From the NCBI GenBank assembly GCA_019055375.1, contig JAHQIW010007363.1:806001-870000 (forward strand): DNA of 64,000 nucleotides, written 5' to 3'. Under the pieces are notes generated by a model. The model was given only the letters and a program-made list of their open reading frames with translations, was not told where the DNA came from and searched no databases. A program made the translations under genes and the position numbers. The stretch comes from Parelaphostrongylus tenuis. Taxonomy: Eukaryota > Nematoda > Chromadorea > Rhabditida > Metastrongylidae. This document shows positions 34,401 through 46,400 of the stretch, in pieces. Numbering within the stretch: the stretch's first letter is position 1; each line of letters begins with the position of its first letter.

Positions 34401-37400
34401 AATCTCATCTTTTGTATTACCGAAGCCTCCTTTTTCATTACCTACGCTATTGTTTTTTATTTTATGCAATTTTATCCTATGTCAGCAAGTTTAGTATTTT
34501 TTGAATTACCGTCTTTGAAGAATAACGCAGCCGCTGAACGCCTCACAGTTATGAAACAAAGGCAGGAAATTCCGCATCTATGGAATTTGAACGAGGATCC
34601 AGCTCTAACTGACGTCATCGTTCACTTTTTACCGCCAGGAGAAGTCACTATTGGTATGGATGTTCACGTGCTGTAATTAGCATATAAGATGAAGTACACA
34701 TTAACATATATAGGTATAATTGAAGAGAAATCGAGGGAACGAGGGTTCGTTGGTGGTGAATGAGAATTCTTTGGTGAATGGCAGAATATGTCTAACTGAT
34801 GATTTGCACGTTTTGAAGGAAAGTTTAAGTAAAGTTTGACTCTCAGCAAGCCAAAGTAATCTATTCGAATTTTCATACATAGTGATTAGTTTTGATCCAA
34901 ATTGTACTTCAACAATGAATTGACAGATTTCAATGCAAAATTTGTGGATTCAAATTTTTTGGGAGAGTAGCATGAGAATTTTTCAGATCGGTGTATTATC
35001 AGAGTTAATTCAAATGGGACGTCCTATTTCATAGTGTTCTATCTCGTTCTTCATCTTACAAAGTTCTCCGCATTTTCAATATTCTTCTCATCTCTCAACG
35101 AAGCGTATGAGTCGTATCCGTTACTCAAGTGAACAAAACAAAGAGCGAATGCAATTTTTGATTGATATTCTACCTTTTCTTTACTCCTTTCAATCTTCAA
35201 GAGCATCGCATACGAGTTCGATGGTTCGATCTCACGCTCTTGGCTCACCAAGCCATCCATCCCTCCGAAGTCGGTAAATTGGTGGCAAACTGGTCTTAGA
35301 CTTGTGTGCGAAGATAAGGAGCACTGAATCGGTGCAGCGAGAGGCCACCGCTAATTATTGTGAAGGCCAGATATGCATTCAATCACCTCACACGAAGTTA
35401 AAAATTGAAGACGAATGCGTGGCGCATCCATCAGGGACTGATCAACGCCAAGAGCTCTATCCTTTTTTTTATTCTACCTTTTTTGTGTTGAAAAATTTCA
35501 TTTTCTACTGAGTGAGAAGAATATTATTCTAGTTTAACTACATAAAGTATATGAGTAATGAAGCAAGCAAAAAACAGTCCGCTTGAAGGAAATAAAACAG
35601 CTGTTCCAACACCAATGGTACAACTAAACGGTCTCTCAATACTTCCAAAACATGCGATTGTCCAGAACATAAAGAACAAGAAAATCACAATCACAGCATG
35701 TCAGGTAAGGTGAAAACTAAATAGAGCTTTCCTACGTTATCTGATTCAATCACAAGGGTGCTAGGAAAACATCGAAACCCGAAAACGATTACCTTTTCCA
35801 CGGGACTCATGTGTTATCCGTTACACCAACTAAGCTCACTGCCTCGTCGTTCTACCAGTTATGTATTTCACATAGCACTATACAATGAAAAGGAATAAGC
35901 CTTTAATAACTCTTATAACAATGTGATTTTAACCTGATATGGTCATCTTTAATCATCCATCACCTCCTCTCCCTCCTCTCCTCGTCCACTATGCATTCAA
36001 ATCTGTAGCTCTGCAATTAACTCCGCCACAATCATTAATTCTTAATTGATTTTAGGACGCCGAAATTCTAATAAATGGGAAGAAGATTACGAAAACGACT
36101 GAGTTGTCGCAGAATGATCGGTGGCTTTGTTTTTTCCGTTTTCCAGTGTCGAAATCTTCATGAACGCACACCGCTTAAGTGATTTGAGAGTTTCCTATTT
36201 CCGAAAACGTGATAAGACTTGTCTTTTCATGATACTACTTGGCGGAAACCACCTGTATGTTTTCAATAATCCAATGAAAAGTGGCGCTCGCAAGGATATC
36301 ACATATGAGGAAGCTCAGAAGGAGATCGCACAAGGAGCAGGCATCGCAATATCCAATGGAGGAAATAAGAGCAAAGGTCAGTCCTCACTCATCATTTTCC
36401 CATAAGCTAAATTCTACTATGCAACATAGTGTATCAAAAATTTTGGCAATAAAGTATTACATCAAAAACTGAACTGCACAATTGCGATGAGTCAGCAGTC
36501 GTGAGTTTGGAACTGAAGATCCCACACAAACAAGCCAATCTTAAATCCGTAGCGTGGAAAAAGTCAGCCGTATTCCTATTCTGGGCAGATCCTCCTTTTT
36601 ACTTTGAAAAAAAGTTAACCGCGCAGTCTGCTTTCATATCTTCGAGAATTTGAACGACGCATTACTAAAACGCAGGATAAGCGCGCTCAGAGCTAGATTA
36701 AATATTTTCAGCCGATCTGATTCTGGAAGAGGAATTGATCTCAATAATGCCGTTGGTTTACCGAGCTAATGCGATGGCTGCGGAGTTGAAGAGAAACATG
36801 AAATTCGAATTGGTCTTACTTTCACCGGAAATGCGAGGTCTTCATGATGGACTCACTGAGGTACCAATACATTGCATTTTAGTCATTAATAAATGAGAGG
36901 TAAGGGGGATTGCGCTCCGAGCGGCCAGTGGCGCTATGCGCGGCTCGACGCGCTGTTGTTTTCTCAACACTCCGCGGTAATCAATATAAAATGTCCGACT
37001 GAACACCCCAGCCTGGCTATCCTAGAAAGAGCTGTGCTCGATCGGTATTCTACGCCTTCATGATGAAGATAAAACCTCAATTACTATAGCGAGAATACGA
37101 CTTGGATGCTAAAAGTACTAGGATCTTCTACGTGAGAGAAACCTATGGTACGGATGAAATAAAGTGATAACAAAGTCATAAAGATTTGATCCACGGCACT
37201 CACAAGTGCTTGCATCGTCCAAAATAACCCAAAATTATACTAAGACGATATTCATGATACTTCCTGTGAAGTGTGAGTTTTAGGATAAAGCATGGCGCAG
37301 CTCCTAAATCCATAGCATTTCATTAGATATTCTCATTTCGCATGAGACTTAATTATTCGTTCTTATTGAAAAAAATTGTACCTTTTCTTGGAAACTAACG

Positions 37401-40400
37401 TCGATGGTAGGTGGATGTCTGCAATTAACATCCTGTGGAGAAACCATATCGGTTTTGAAGTGGAGTGAAGTGATAGCGATTTGATCCACACCAGAACTGC
37501 CCAGCACCCCATTAATCCATGAAAGACATTTCCAAAAGAGTTTGCCAATAAAGATTACGAGGTGAGAAGCTAGAGACTGGACACATGCAATCCACACGAC
37601 TGAGACAGGGGTTTGACATATGAATTCCTGACAGAGTCTGCCGACACATACATATACGAATATTCACGTAAACAGTCATTTAATACTTCATTGAAGCCGA
37701 TAATGATGTTCAGTTGGTCGTTCATTCAGTTAATAGACTAATCATTAATCAAACAGTCAATAAGTCTTTATTCCAGAAAATTTTTATCGAATCGTACAAG
37801 TTCACTTTCATTAAATCATGCCATAATATCTTCATATATAATGGGGTCCTCCTTCGACATCCGAGTAAGCTATTTATTCATTAATGAGGAAGTTTACATC
37901 TGGGTGAACATCTCCTTTGAAATAAAGAACGTCGTCTATAGTTTGGACACTTATGAGATGCAGCAGTGTAGGTTTCATCTGCAGACTTTGGAAAGGCGAT
38001 TCGAATGTTCGTGATAGTAGATTTTGAGCGTAGAATGACAATATCAAAGTCGATACAAATCAGACTGCCTGCCATTGACAAGCTTATTATTGGAAAACGT
38101 CGAGTATAAATCGATGTCGTTTTCCTGAAACAAAGAAAAAATGACAGAAATCGTAACTATTCAATCGAATCTTCTACGGTGATGGACCGCTCAAGTGAAG
38201 TAGTCCATCTCGACAGTGTGTCTCTCAAAATAACCCGTTGCACCCTGATTATGATTGCCGGCTGATAGTTAATGATAATTCCTCTGTTAATTAACTGTGC
38301 AGCATAAGATCAGTCATAGAAAAACATTCGGCTTACGTCTCGACGTGGTCGTCTTCTTTGGAGCTGATGATTTGAGTGGATTGCCCCACAGTCCTTCGCC
38401 TTCGTTGTGGTCTTCGTCGTTGCTGTCGATCGAGCCTTATCGTCTCCGGTGGGCACCGCTCAACTGAAAAATCTCACTCGACCAAACCCTTATATACCTA
38501 TGGTTGACAGTGATAGTGATTCTACGTCGATAATATTTTGTTTTTCACTACACATTTCATCTTGCAGTAAGTCGGTGTCATCAACGGCACTTATCTTAGT
38601 CTTTATATATTAGGTCTCCAACTAAGATTCCAAACCAATTTTCCTACGAAAACGATTTTTTCTTTTACCTATTTTGTGCACATTTTTGCACATCGTTGGG
38701 TATATTTTTGCACATACTTGTTTAACAATGGAGCCATCACAGAGAGTCATTCGTAACTTAGTGTTTTACGAGTTTCTATTGGGGCACAATTTCCAAACTG
38801 CATTTGACAATATCATTGTGCAAAAGGCCGCCAAGCTGTGCGTACGGCGTGTAAATGATTTACAAAGTTTCGCAATGGAGATAGCGATTTGGCGATATTG
38901 TCAGCAGCTGGACCGTTGCAATCGGGCAGTTCCACTCATCGCCGTCACCAAACAATTGCCGTAGCAGCCATACGCCATGCAATTAACAGTCCAAAAATTT
39001 AAAGGGCCTAAAATTTTGTCGGCATATTGTTCTTATAGTTGCTTGCACTGTTCGTTCTCACCAAATTATCAACCATTCTACATGACTGTCAAAAATGTTT
39101 GAACGCCTTTACCTGCTAGATAAAGGACTTACGATTCATTTTCACTCAATAAACTACTAAATTTAGATAAATCAGCATCTTCTTCTGTTTAGCCGCTGCG
39201 AGGTGTTAATGATATTATTTATTGAATATCAGCGAAGCACATAACAATACAGTTAATAATGCAGCACGAATATTACAACAGTCGTGGTGGCTAACGTTTC
39301 GGCAAGGTTCGCCATCTTCAGAGCCTGGAAAGGTCAAATTGATTCGCGAACTATTAAATCAAAGGCCTTCATAACCCCAGCAGAAGATGTAAGAGATCAA
39401 TTTTTGGGTCGCATAGAAAACCTTCATTTCAAAAACACTCACCGCTTAGATGTTTTAGGTCGTTCAATTAATCATTGAAGACCTGCCACTTGGAGTCTAT
39501 GATAATGTAAGACTGTGCCTGGCTCAGGTCGGGAATATTAGCCTGAGATATGGTGCTAGGTCACGCGTTATTACGAGGCATTCCTCTTTGCGGTTCATTT
39601 TTGGGCCTTTGCTATGGATCCACAAGGCTTCCAAAGTTTTACGCGTAGACGACTAGTGAAAGAGACCCTTTCACTAAGACAAAAGATCGTCTTAGCTAGG
39701 CAAACAATTGTTTTCCTCCGTCGCTGCCTAAAACACCGAATCGTTCCCAACTCATCAGACGAAAACGACTTCACGAGCTATGCGGGCGAGCAGAAGACGA
39801 TCAACGAGTATTGAGCATCGAATTAAGACTCCTACGAGAAGCACTTCGATTTAAACAAGATCTAATGTATTCTTAATTAAAGAAGTGTGAGTCGAAAGAA
39901 TTTTACTGTGTTCAATATTTAGAGGATCGCCTTTGGAGGAGAATCAAGGGTGGGTCAATTTTGATTTGTGAATCTATTGGGTCAAATGCTAAAGTAACCT
40001 TATGCAGAAAATTTGAAAAACTTTTGAACAATTCGCATAGGCAAACTTCAACAAAACACTATGACACCGTTAACGAAGGCCCTGAGGGTCTAACTAACAT
40101 CAATAATGTGCCGGAAACATCAAGGGTCACCGTGTTAGGAGGCATGACTCTCCCCGATAATGCGCGCTCGCTCTTAGAAATGGGCCCAAGTTTCTCACCA
40201 GCGCAATCCATTTCTAAGGAAACCCTGTGTAGTATCGCATGCAATTTGCAAGACCTTCAAGATCGGCTCCGCTATAAAGCCAGACTAGAACCACCCAATA
40301 GGCGCGAACAACAGGAAAATGTAGGGGCATTGCCAACACCGCCTTTTCCTCGAGCGTTCTTTAGACAAGAAGGCCCTAATAATGAAGTGGATATCAATTT

Positions 40401-43400
40401 TCGCATATTTTCGGAAGAAACTCTTAGAATCCTTAATCACTATCGCGCAAAAAGGTTTAGCTCCAACCTAACATCAACGCAGAAAAACGGTATGCGACAG
40501 ATACGGGAGCTAATAAAGTCCAAAACCATTCGACTGTCAGTTAGTGATAAGGGAGGAGAGTTCGTAGTAATTCCCCATAAGTTGGATGTTGAGATAGCGA
40601 AAAAACATCTAGAGGACACCACACTCTATCGTCCATCATCCAATAAGGAATTTCAAAAACAATATCGAAAGTTGAATAGTGAATGGGTAAAAATAGCAAG
40701 TTTGGCTGCTTTGAAATCTTCCGTTATTTCTCAACTAAAACTTAGTCCACCATCATGCCCCGTCTTGTACTTACTTATTAAGACTCATAAGTTGGAATGT
40801 ACTGATGATCTTGCGTCTATCGATCCATCAAAATTCAAAGTTAGACCCATCATCAGCTATGTAGACGGGCCAACGGATAGATTAACGTGGTATTTAAACT
40901 TAATACTAGTCCAACTACTAAAGCACATTCCAGCCCATCTTACCAATACCCAAATGTTCTTGGATTATCTACGTAACGCGTCTCCCAACAACGCGTACGT
41001 AATGGAATCGTTCGACGTTACCGCTCTTTATACAAACGTGTCGAATGAGTCCGCAATGCAAGCCATATGCGAGCTTCTAACGGAACACGAACGAACTACG
41101 AACATGTATGGCTTCTCCATCCGGCAGGTCATGGCTCTCTTAAAACAGTGCCTTAGCTGCTCATTCTTCAGATGGTCTGGGAATTATTTTGCGCAGATCA
41201 GAGGGCTGGCAATGAGACAACGACTAGCTCCGACCCTTGCTATCGCTTTTATGTCTAGAGTAGAGGCACCAATATTCGATCTCCGGCCGTTACTCTACTG
41301 TAGGTATATAGATGATTGTTTTGTCGTCTGCTCAACGCAAGAGGAGATGGACAAATGTTTTGTGTTGTTAAATGGCCAGTCAGAGTACATAACGTTCACC
41401 CGTGAGAAACCTAAGGAAAATTGGCTTCCATTTTTAAACGTTCAAGTTAACCTCTCTAAAAACTCCTACAACACAAAGTGATATCGTAAACCAAGCAACA
41501 AAAACATCCTGGTTCACTACCTATTGCTCATCCCTCGCACACAAAATGCGCGCTTATAAAAAACATGTTTCGAACAGCTGCTAATGTGTGCACAGGAAAA
41601 GAACACAAGATAGAGTCCCTGAGCTTGGCGCGAAAAATAGCCACCTCTAATGGCTACAACACGATAGGAGCTTCTCGGGTTAAGCTTAGAGGAAATTCGG
41701 CGTCCCCATACGGAAGGTCTAGCGAGGATAAAGTTCCATTTATCCTGCCTTTTATTTCTAACGAAGTGAGTGCAGCCATCAAACGCTGCTTATAAAGAGC
41801 AGGTTAAAATAATTCGGTAGCAGTAGTCGAGATACCACCAAAAACACTAAAACGCCAATTAGTCCGCAACCGGCTGTATGATCGTCTCTGCGAAACCAAC
41901 GAATGCAAAGTTTGCCCCAACGGCAGAGACGGCGACTGCATGAGGTCGGGCACAATTTACCTGATCTCTTGCGAGGCATGCGGAGATGAATATATCGGCG
42001 AAACGGGTAGACCACTCTGCATCCGCGTAAAAGAGCACCTAGCTGGGAAACGTAACTACGACCCAAAAACCTCACTAGGCACGCATAGGGAACAGAAGCA
42101 TAAGGGAGCAGATTTTGACGTTAAAGTCACGGTCTTTGCACAGGAATCGAAAACGTCTACGCGTAAAACTTTGGAAGCCTTGTGGATTCATAGCAAAGGC
42201 CCAAAAATGAACCGCAAAGAGGAATGCCTCGTAATGACGCGTGACCTAGCACCATATCTCAGGCTAATATTCCCGACCTGAGCCAGGCACAGTCTTACAT
42301 TATCATAGACTCCAAGTGGCAGGTCTTCAATGATTAATTGAACGACCTAAAACATCTAAGCGGTGAGTGTTTTTGAAATGAAGTTTTTCTATGCGACCCA
42401 AAAATTGATCTCTTACATTTTCTGCTGGGGTTATGAAGGCCTTTGATTTAATAGTTCGCGAATCAATTTGACCTTTCCAGGCTCTGAAGATGGCGAACCT
42501 TGTCGAAACGTTAGCCACCACAACTGTTGTAATATTCGTTCTGCATTATTAACTGAATTGTTATGTGCTTCGCTGATATTCAATAAATAATATCATTAAC
42601 ACCTCGGAGCGGCTAAACAGAAGAAGATACTGATTTATTCAAACTATGCCGAGGTTAATAGATAGTCGGACCTGGGATTTATTTAAATTGAGATACTTGG
42701 TAAACAATGAACGATAAAATGGTGAAAGAGAATCAACCATTAGGTTACATATATGTCCGTCCTTGAGAGATTCCATGAACCTAATAGATGAAGTTTGAGA
42801 TAAGTCACATGGAAATAATTTACACTAAATCGTTTGAGATCTGGGTGAATGTGCACAGTCTGGCCGAAGACACACGATTTATGTGGGAGAAGGCACGCTT
42901 TATGAATCGTTACTATGGGATGCAAGAGATGTACGAGAATAAGCAAGATGGCGAAGACTGGGACATGCCGAAGGTATGGTAGAAGTGACACTTTGAACTC
43001 TTTCAAAGGCGTATTGCGGTGAGATCTTGAGAAACTTTTCATAGTCAATTTTGTTTTTGCAGAAAAGTGGAACATTAAAGTGCTTGAAGTTTAGTAGCGC
43101 TTTTTTAGCAACTTTTAGACAAAAGTGCGTTGATTTCAGAAATCAGAAACAGTCAAGGTCCTAAATTCGTCTAGTTAAGCTATTTACTCTCTTATCCAGC
43201 AGGTAATGACATGTGTTAGGTGCATGTTATATTTTGAGATAAGTTCACTAAGAAGTGAGCCCAGAATAGAAACAGAGCGTGAACATAGAAGGTATTAACT
43301 TCTCTGGAGTTCTGAAGTTTAAGGAAACAAAAAAAAAGTAATTCTGAAATCACATTCTTAAAAAAATTTTAGGAACGCGATCCATTTTATGAAGCTGCGG

Positions 43401-46400
43401 ATTCGAAGACTTTCCTGGGAACAGCGATTGTGTTCTTGCAGCCACTTGCCTACCTTATGGATTCCGAAGAAGCGTATCCGATCGTCGATCCTTTTGGTAA
43501 GTTATGCAGTATGCCTTCCAACGTGTCTATCTCGATGCTAAATTGGAATTTCTCAAAGCTCATCCATAATTAGTTTCGTAGTTTGAATCCTGTTCTCGAC
43601 CTTTTATGGCCTAGAGACATAGCTTACCCTACGTTTACTAGTCATTAGTGCTTCAAGGCTAATTATATTCTACTCTACTTCCTAGCGACCACTGCCTGTT
43701 CATATGACCAGCTCCTTGCTTAATGATTTTTCAAAAGAAGTCGCACTTCTGAAACGTTCCCGCTGCAGAAACAGCTGATTGACGGGAACGACAGCGTCTC
43801 CCATTTTGAAGCGGTTACCGATGAGGACGGACGCTTGAGTCTTCTTGAAACTCACTCTTTCTCATGATCGTCCTTCTGTCTTTATTTTTTTATCATGTGA
43901 TCACTAAAATTCGGTTCCACCTCACATATCTTGCCTATGCCACACGAATAATGTCCGTCGAAAGTGAAATATACCTAATTTCCCTCAATCTTCTCTATTC
44001 TGTACCAGTTTTATTCCACTAAATTCTCCCAAAGGCTTTGTAGGAATCTTCCATATCGTTTTGTTCATGATCATGAGACATCCAGTGTGCACTCATGATA
44101 CAGTACTATATTTGGAAAGGTATTAATGACGACACCTCAGTAGAAGGGACTCTATATGATTTAAGCATTTCCCTGGTCTATTCGCCTCCTTTCTATCGTT
44201 CAGTTGACCATTTGGTTAGCGTTATGTTCAGCTTTTTTTTGCTACGGAGTACTAATTATGTCATAAAAAAAAGATGGTTTACTAAAGATTTCTCATCGTT
44301 ACTATCAGTTAAGCGGCTGACCTTCGCAGACTCAAAATGGGCATTCTCGCCTACATATGAACAACTCTACTCCTCTGCCCCGATTGGTCGCTGACTTCAG
44401 TACTACCTTTCGTTGCAGGATCCGCAAGTAGGTTACGAACTGATTCGCGTGCAGTTTTGCCAGAAGAAGTTTTACTGTAGTCAGCGATTAATCTGGGCAG
44501 AGGAGGTGAAGTCGTTCCCACGCTGGCGAATACGCTCAGTTTGGGTCCGTGGAAGTCAACCGGTTAAGCAATATCACCGTCTATTACCAATAAACTAATA
44601 TCACGCCCTCGGATCCTCTTCTCTAAGCACAGTTTGATATTACTGATGGAACAGCTGTCTCACTCAGTATTTAGGAACTACATCGTTTGTTTCATTTGCC
44701 ATTTACATATTAAGAGCACGATCCAACCTTCCTCAAATATCACAGATTATGATCATATCACAGGCGTCGTTGAAATCTAAGAAAATTCGTCAGATGATTG
44801 CTATCCAGGAAATGAGCTCGGAGAGATATCGGTATTGTTGGCGCCGTGTAACACCGCTGGCAAGGAACTACTGGGAGAATATGTGGACGATCCGCAAGAG
44901 ATGGTGAGACCATATGTTGTCTTATGCACATTAAAAATAATAATGCGACTCAAAAAAAGAGCACATCTTAGAGCACGTAACGGTGAATCCTTCTTATAGA
45001 ATCTAAGTGCACCAACTTGGCTGATTACTATGCTTATACAACTAACTTCTTAACAAAACATTTATATTTGAATTTTGAACCTTTCTACTCTTTTGCTAAG
45101 TTCTTGCTCACCGAAACTTTTGTAATTCCTAATTTTCTGCATATTGTCAGAGAAAAAAACGTGAAATAATTTTCATGAATGAGAAACCATAGGATTTAAG
45201 CGCTTTATTTCTCATAAATGGATTCTCACCTTAACTAAGTCAAAATCCTAGAAAGCAATAGCTGCTCAGTAATGCTTTTGCTTTTCGGAAAGGTTCCGTG
45301 GATCAGTACTAGAAGATACTGGCATTACTTCAACGGTTGACAACAGAAATTTCTATCATATTTAGCAGTATTTGGGCATCTCTTCATATCAAAGAATGAA
45401 ATAAAGCACAAAGAACAAGATAGTTCATAATTATTATCTGAGCCAAAATGTCATGTGGCCTGGTAATGGACTCTTGTAGAGCCCGATACACGTGTTTCGA
45501 CCTTGCAGTCTCGTCAGTCGAGCAGAACCCCTCGTCTTTCAATCTTTTTATGAGCTAATCCTCTGTGGGTGCTCTAGTCCTCACACTAAGAGGTAGCTAA
45601 GACTGCCTTCTCTGCTACCAATTAATAATTAGTGTGGGAACTGGAGCACCCACCAGAGGATCAGCTCATAAAATGATTGAAAGACGACGGGTTCTGCCCG
45701 ACTGACGAGACTGTAAGGTCAAAACACGTGTATTGGGCTGTACGAGAGCCCATTACCAGACCACATGAAATGTTGGTTCAAATAATAATTATTGAGATAT
45801 GTTGAATTTTGAGCGTGGTCTCAACAAAACACTCAAACTAAAGGAACAAGATATTTCCGATCCGATGTGCGTTATGGGGCAGCTAATCTGAAAAAAAAAG
45901 AACGATGTGATATAAGACGTATTTAAGATTGGAAAAGCATACGGATTTATGGTGAAAATCCTCTCGGCCAGAGGGTTGCCTAGGCGTATCGATAAGGTTA
46001 GTTACGCGGTATTTCACATCTTATAAGGAATTTGGTTAATCACATCAACGTATATTGCGATGAAAACCATTCCTGATAAAATAAATAGTTAAATGCCGTG
46101 AAACCAAATTCAGAGCTCTTGCAAGTATTACTTTTTCGACGAGAAAGAAGCCACGACTACATCATTGTTGTCTGGAAACTGTCCGTCGTTCTCGCATGAA
46201 CGGATCTTCACGTACACATCGATATCAGAAGAGGTGAGCCAAATTCCTTGACGATTGGAACATGGACTATTCTTGATTTTTCATTAATAAATAATTACTT
46301 TATTGTTTTACACACAGTTCCGTTATCACAGTCATTGTGCGGAACCTAGTATATCCTGCAGCTCACTCGCATCTTCGCATTCATTCTCCACAAAAGTCTG

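Larger units (their letters stand above)
39167..42638 (+). mobile_element. Penelope-like element (PLE) with 485-bp terminal inverted repeats
   Basis: The left repeat 39167-39651 and right repeat 42154-42638 are inverted and almost identical ('ataaatcagcatcttcttc' against 'gaagaagatactgattta' at the outer ends). Between them is a reverse transcriptase plus GIY-YIG endonuclease. The right repeat includes the end of the coding region, so the left repeat carries an antisense copy of the GIY-YIG C-terminus. The element is in klp-6 sense orientation within intron 17. Confidence 0.88.
36861..42838 (+). other. klp-6 intron 17 (6 kb), host of several insertions
   Basis: Exons 17 and 18 join in phase 0 across this intron (...GLTE then IWVNVHS...). 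It contains a possible antisense transcript (37872-38463), a mariner fragment (about 38610-38990) and a PLE (39167-42638). 36900-37860 shows nothing identifiable. Confidence 0.8.
45429..45790. mobile_element. Palindromic element carrying two hammerhead motifs
   Basis: About 360 bp, inverted arms around a centre near 45610. Outer arms: 'aattattatctgagcc' and 'ggttcaaataataatt'. Inner: 'ttatgagctaatcctctg' and 'cagaggatcagctcataa'. Each arm has one hammerhead motif, in opposite orientation. No protein is encoded. It lies in klp-6 intron 20 and resembles inverted terminal repeats of a PLE without the middle. Confidence 0.75.

Noticed and set aside
44419..44598. Extra klp-6 exon ([11 protein letters not shown]...)
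   Set aside because: A CAG precedes it, but exon 19 (VDPFG) joins exon 20 ([10 protein letters not shown]) directly in frame and in the family pattern, leaving no place for it.
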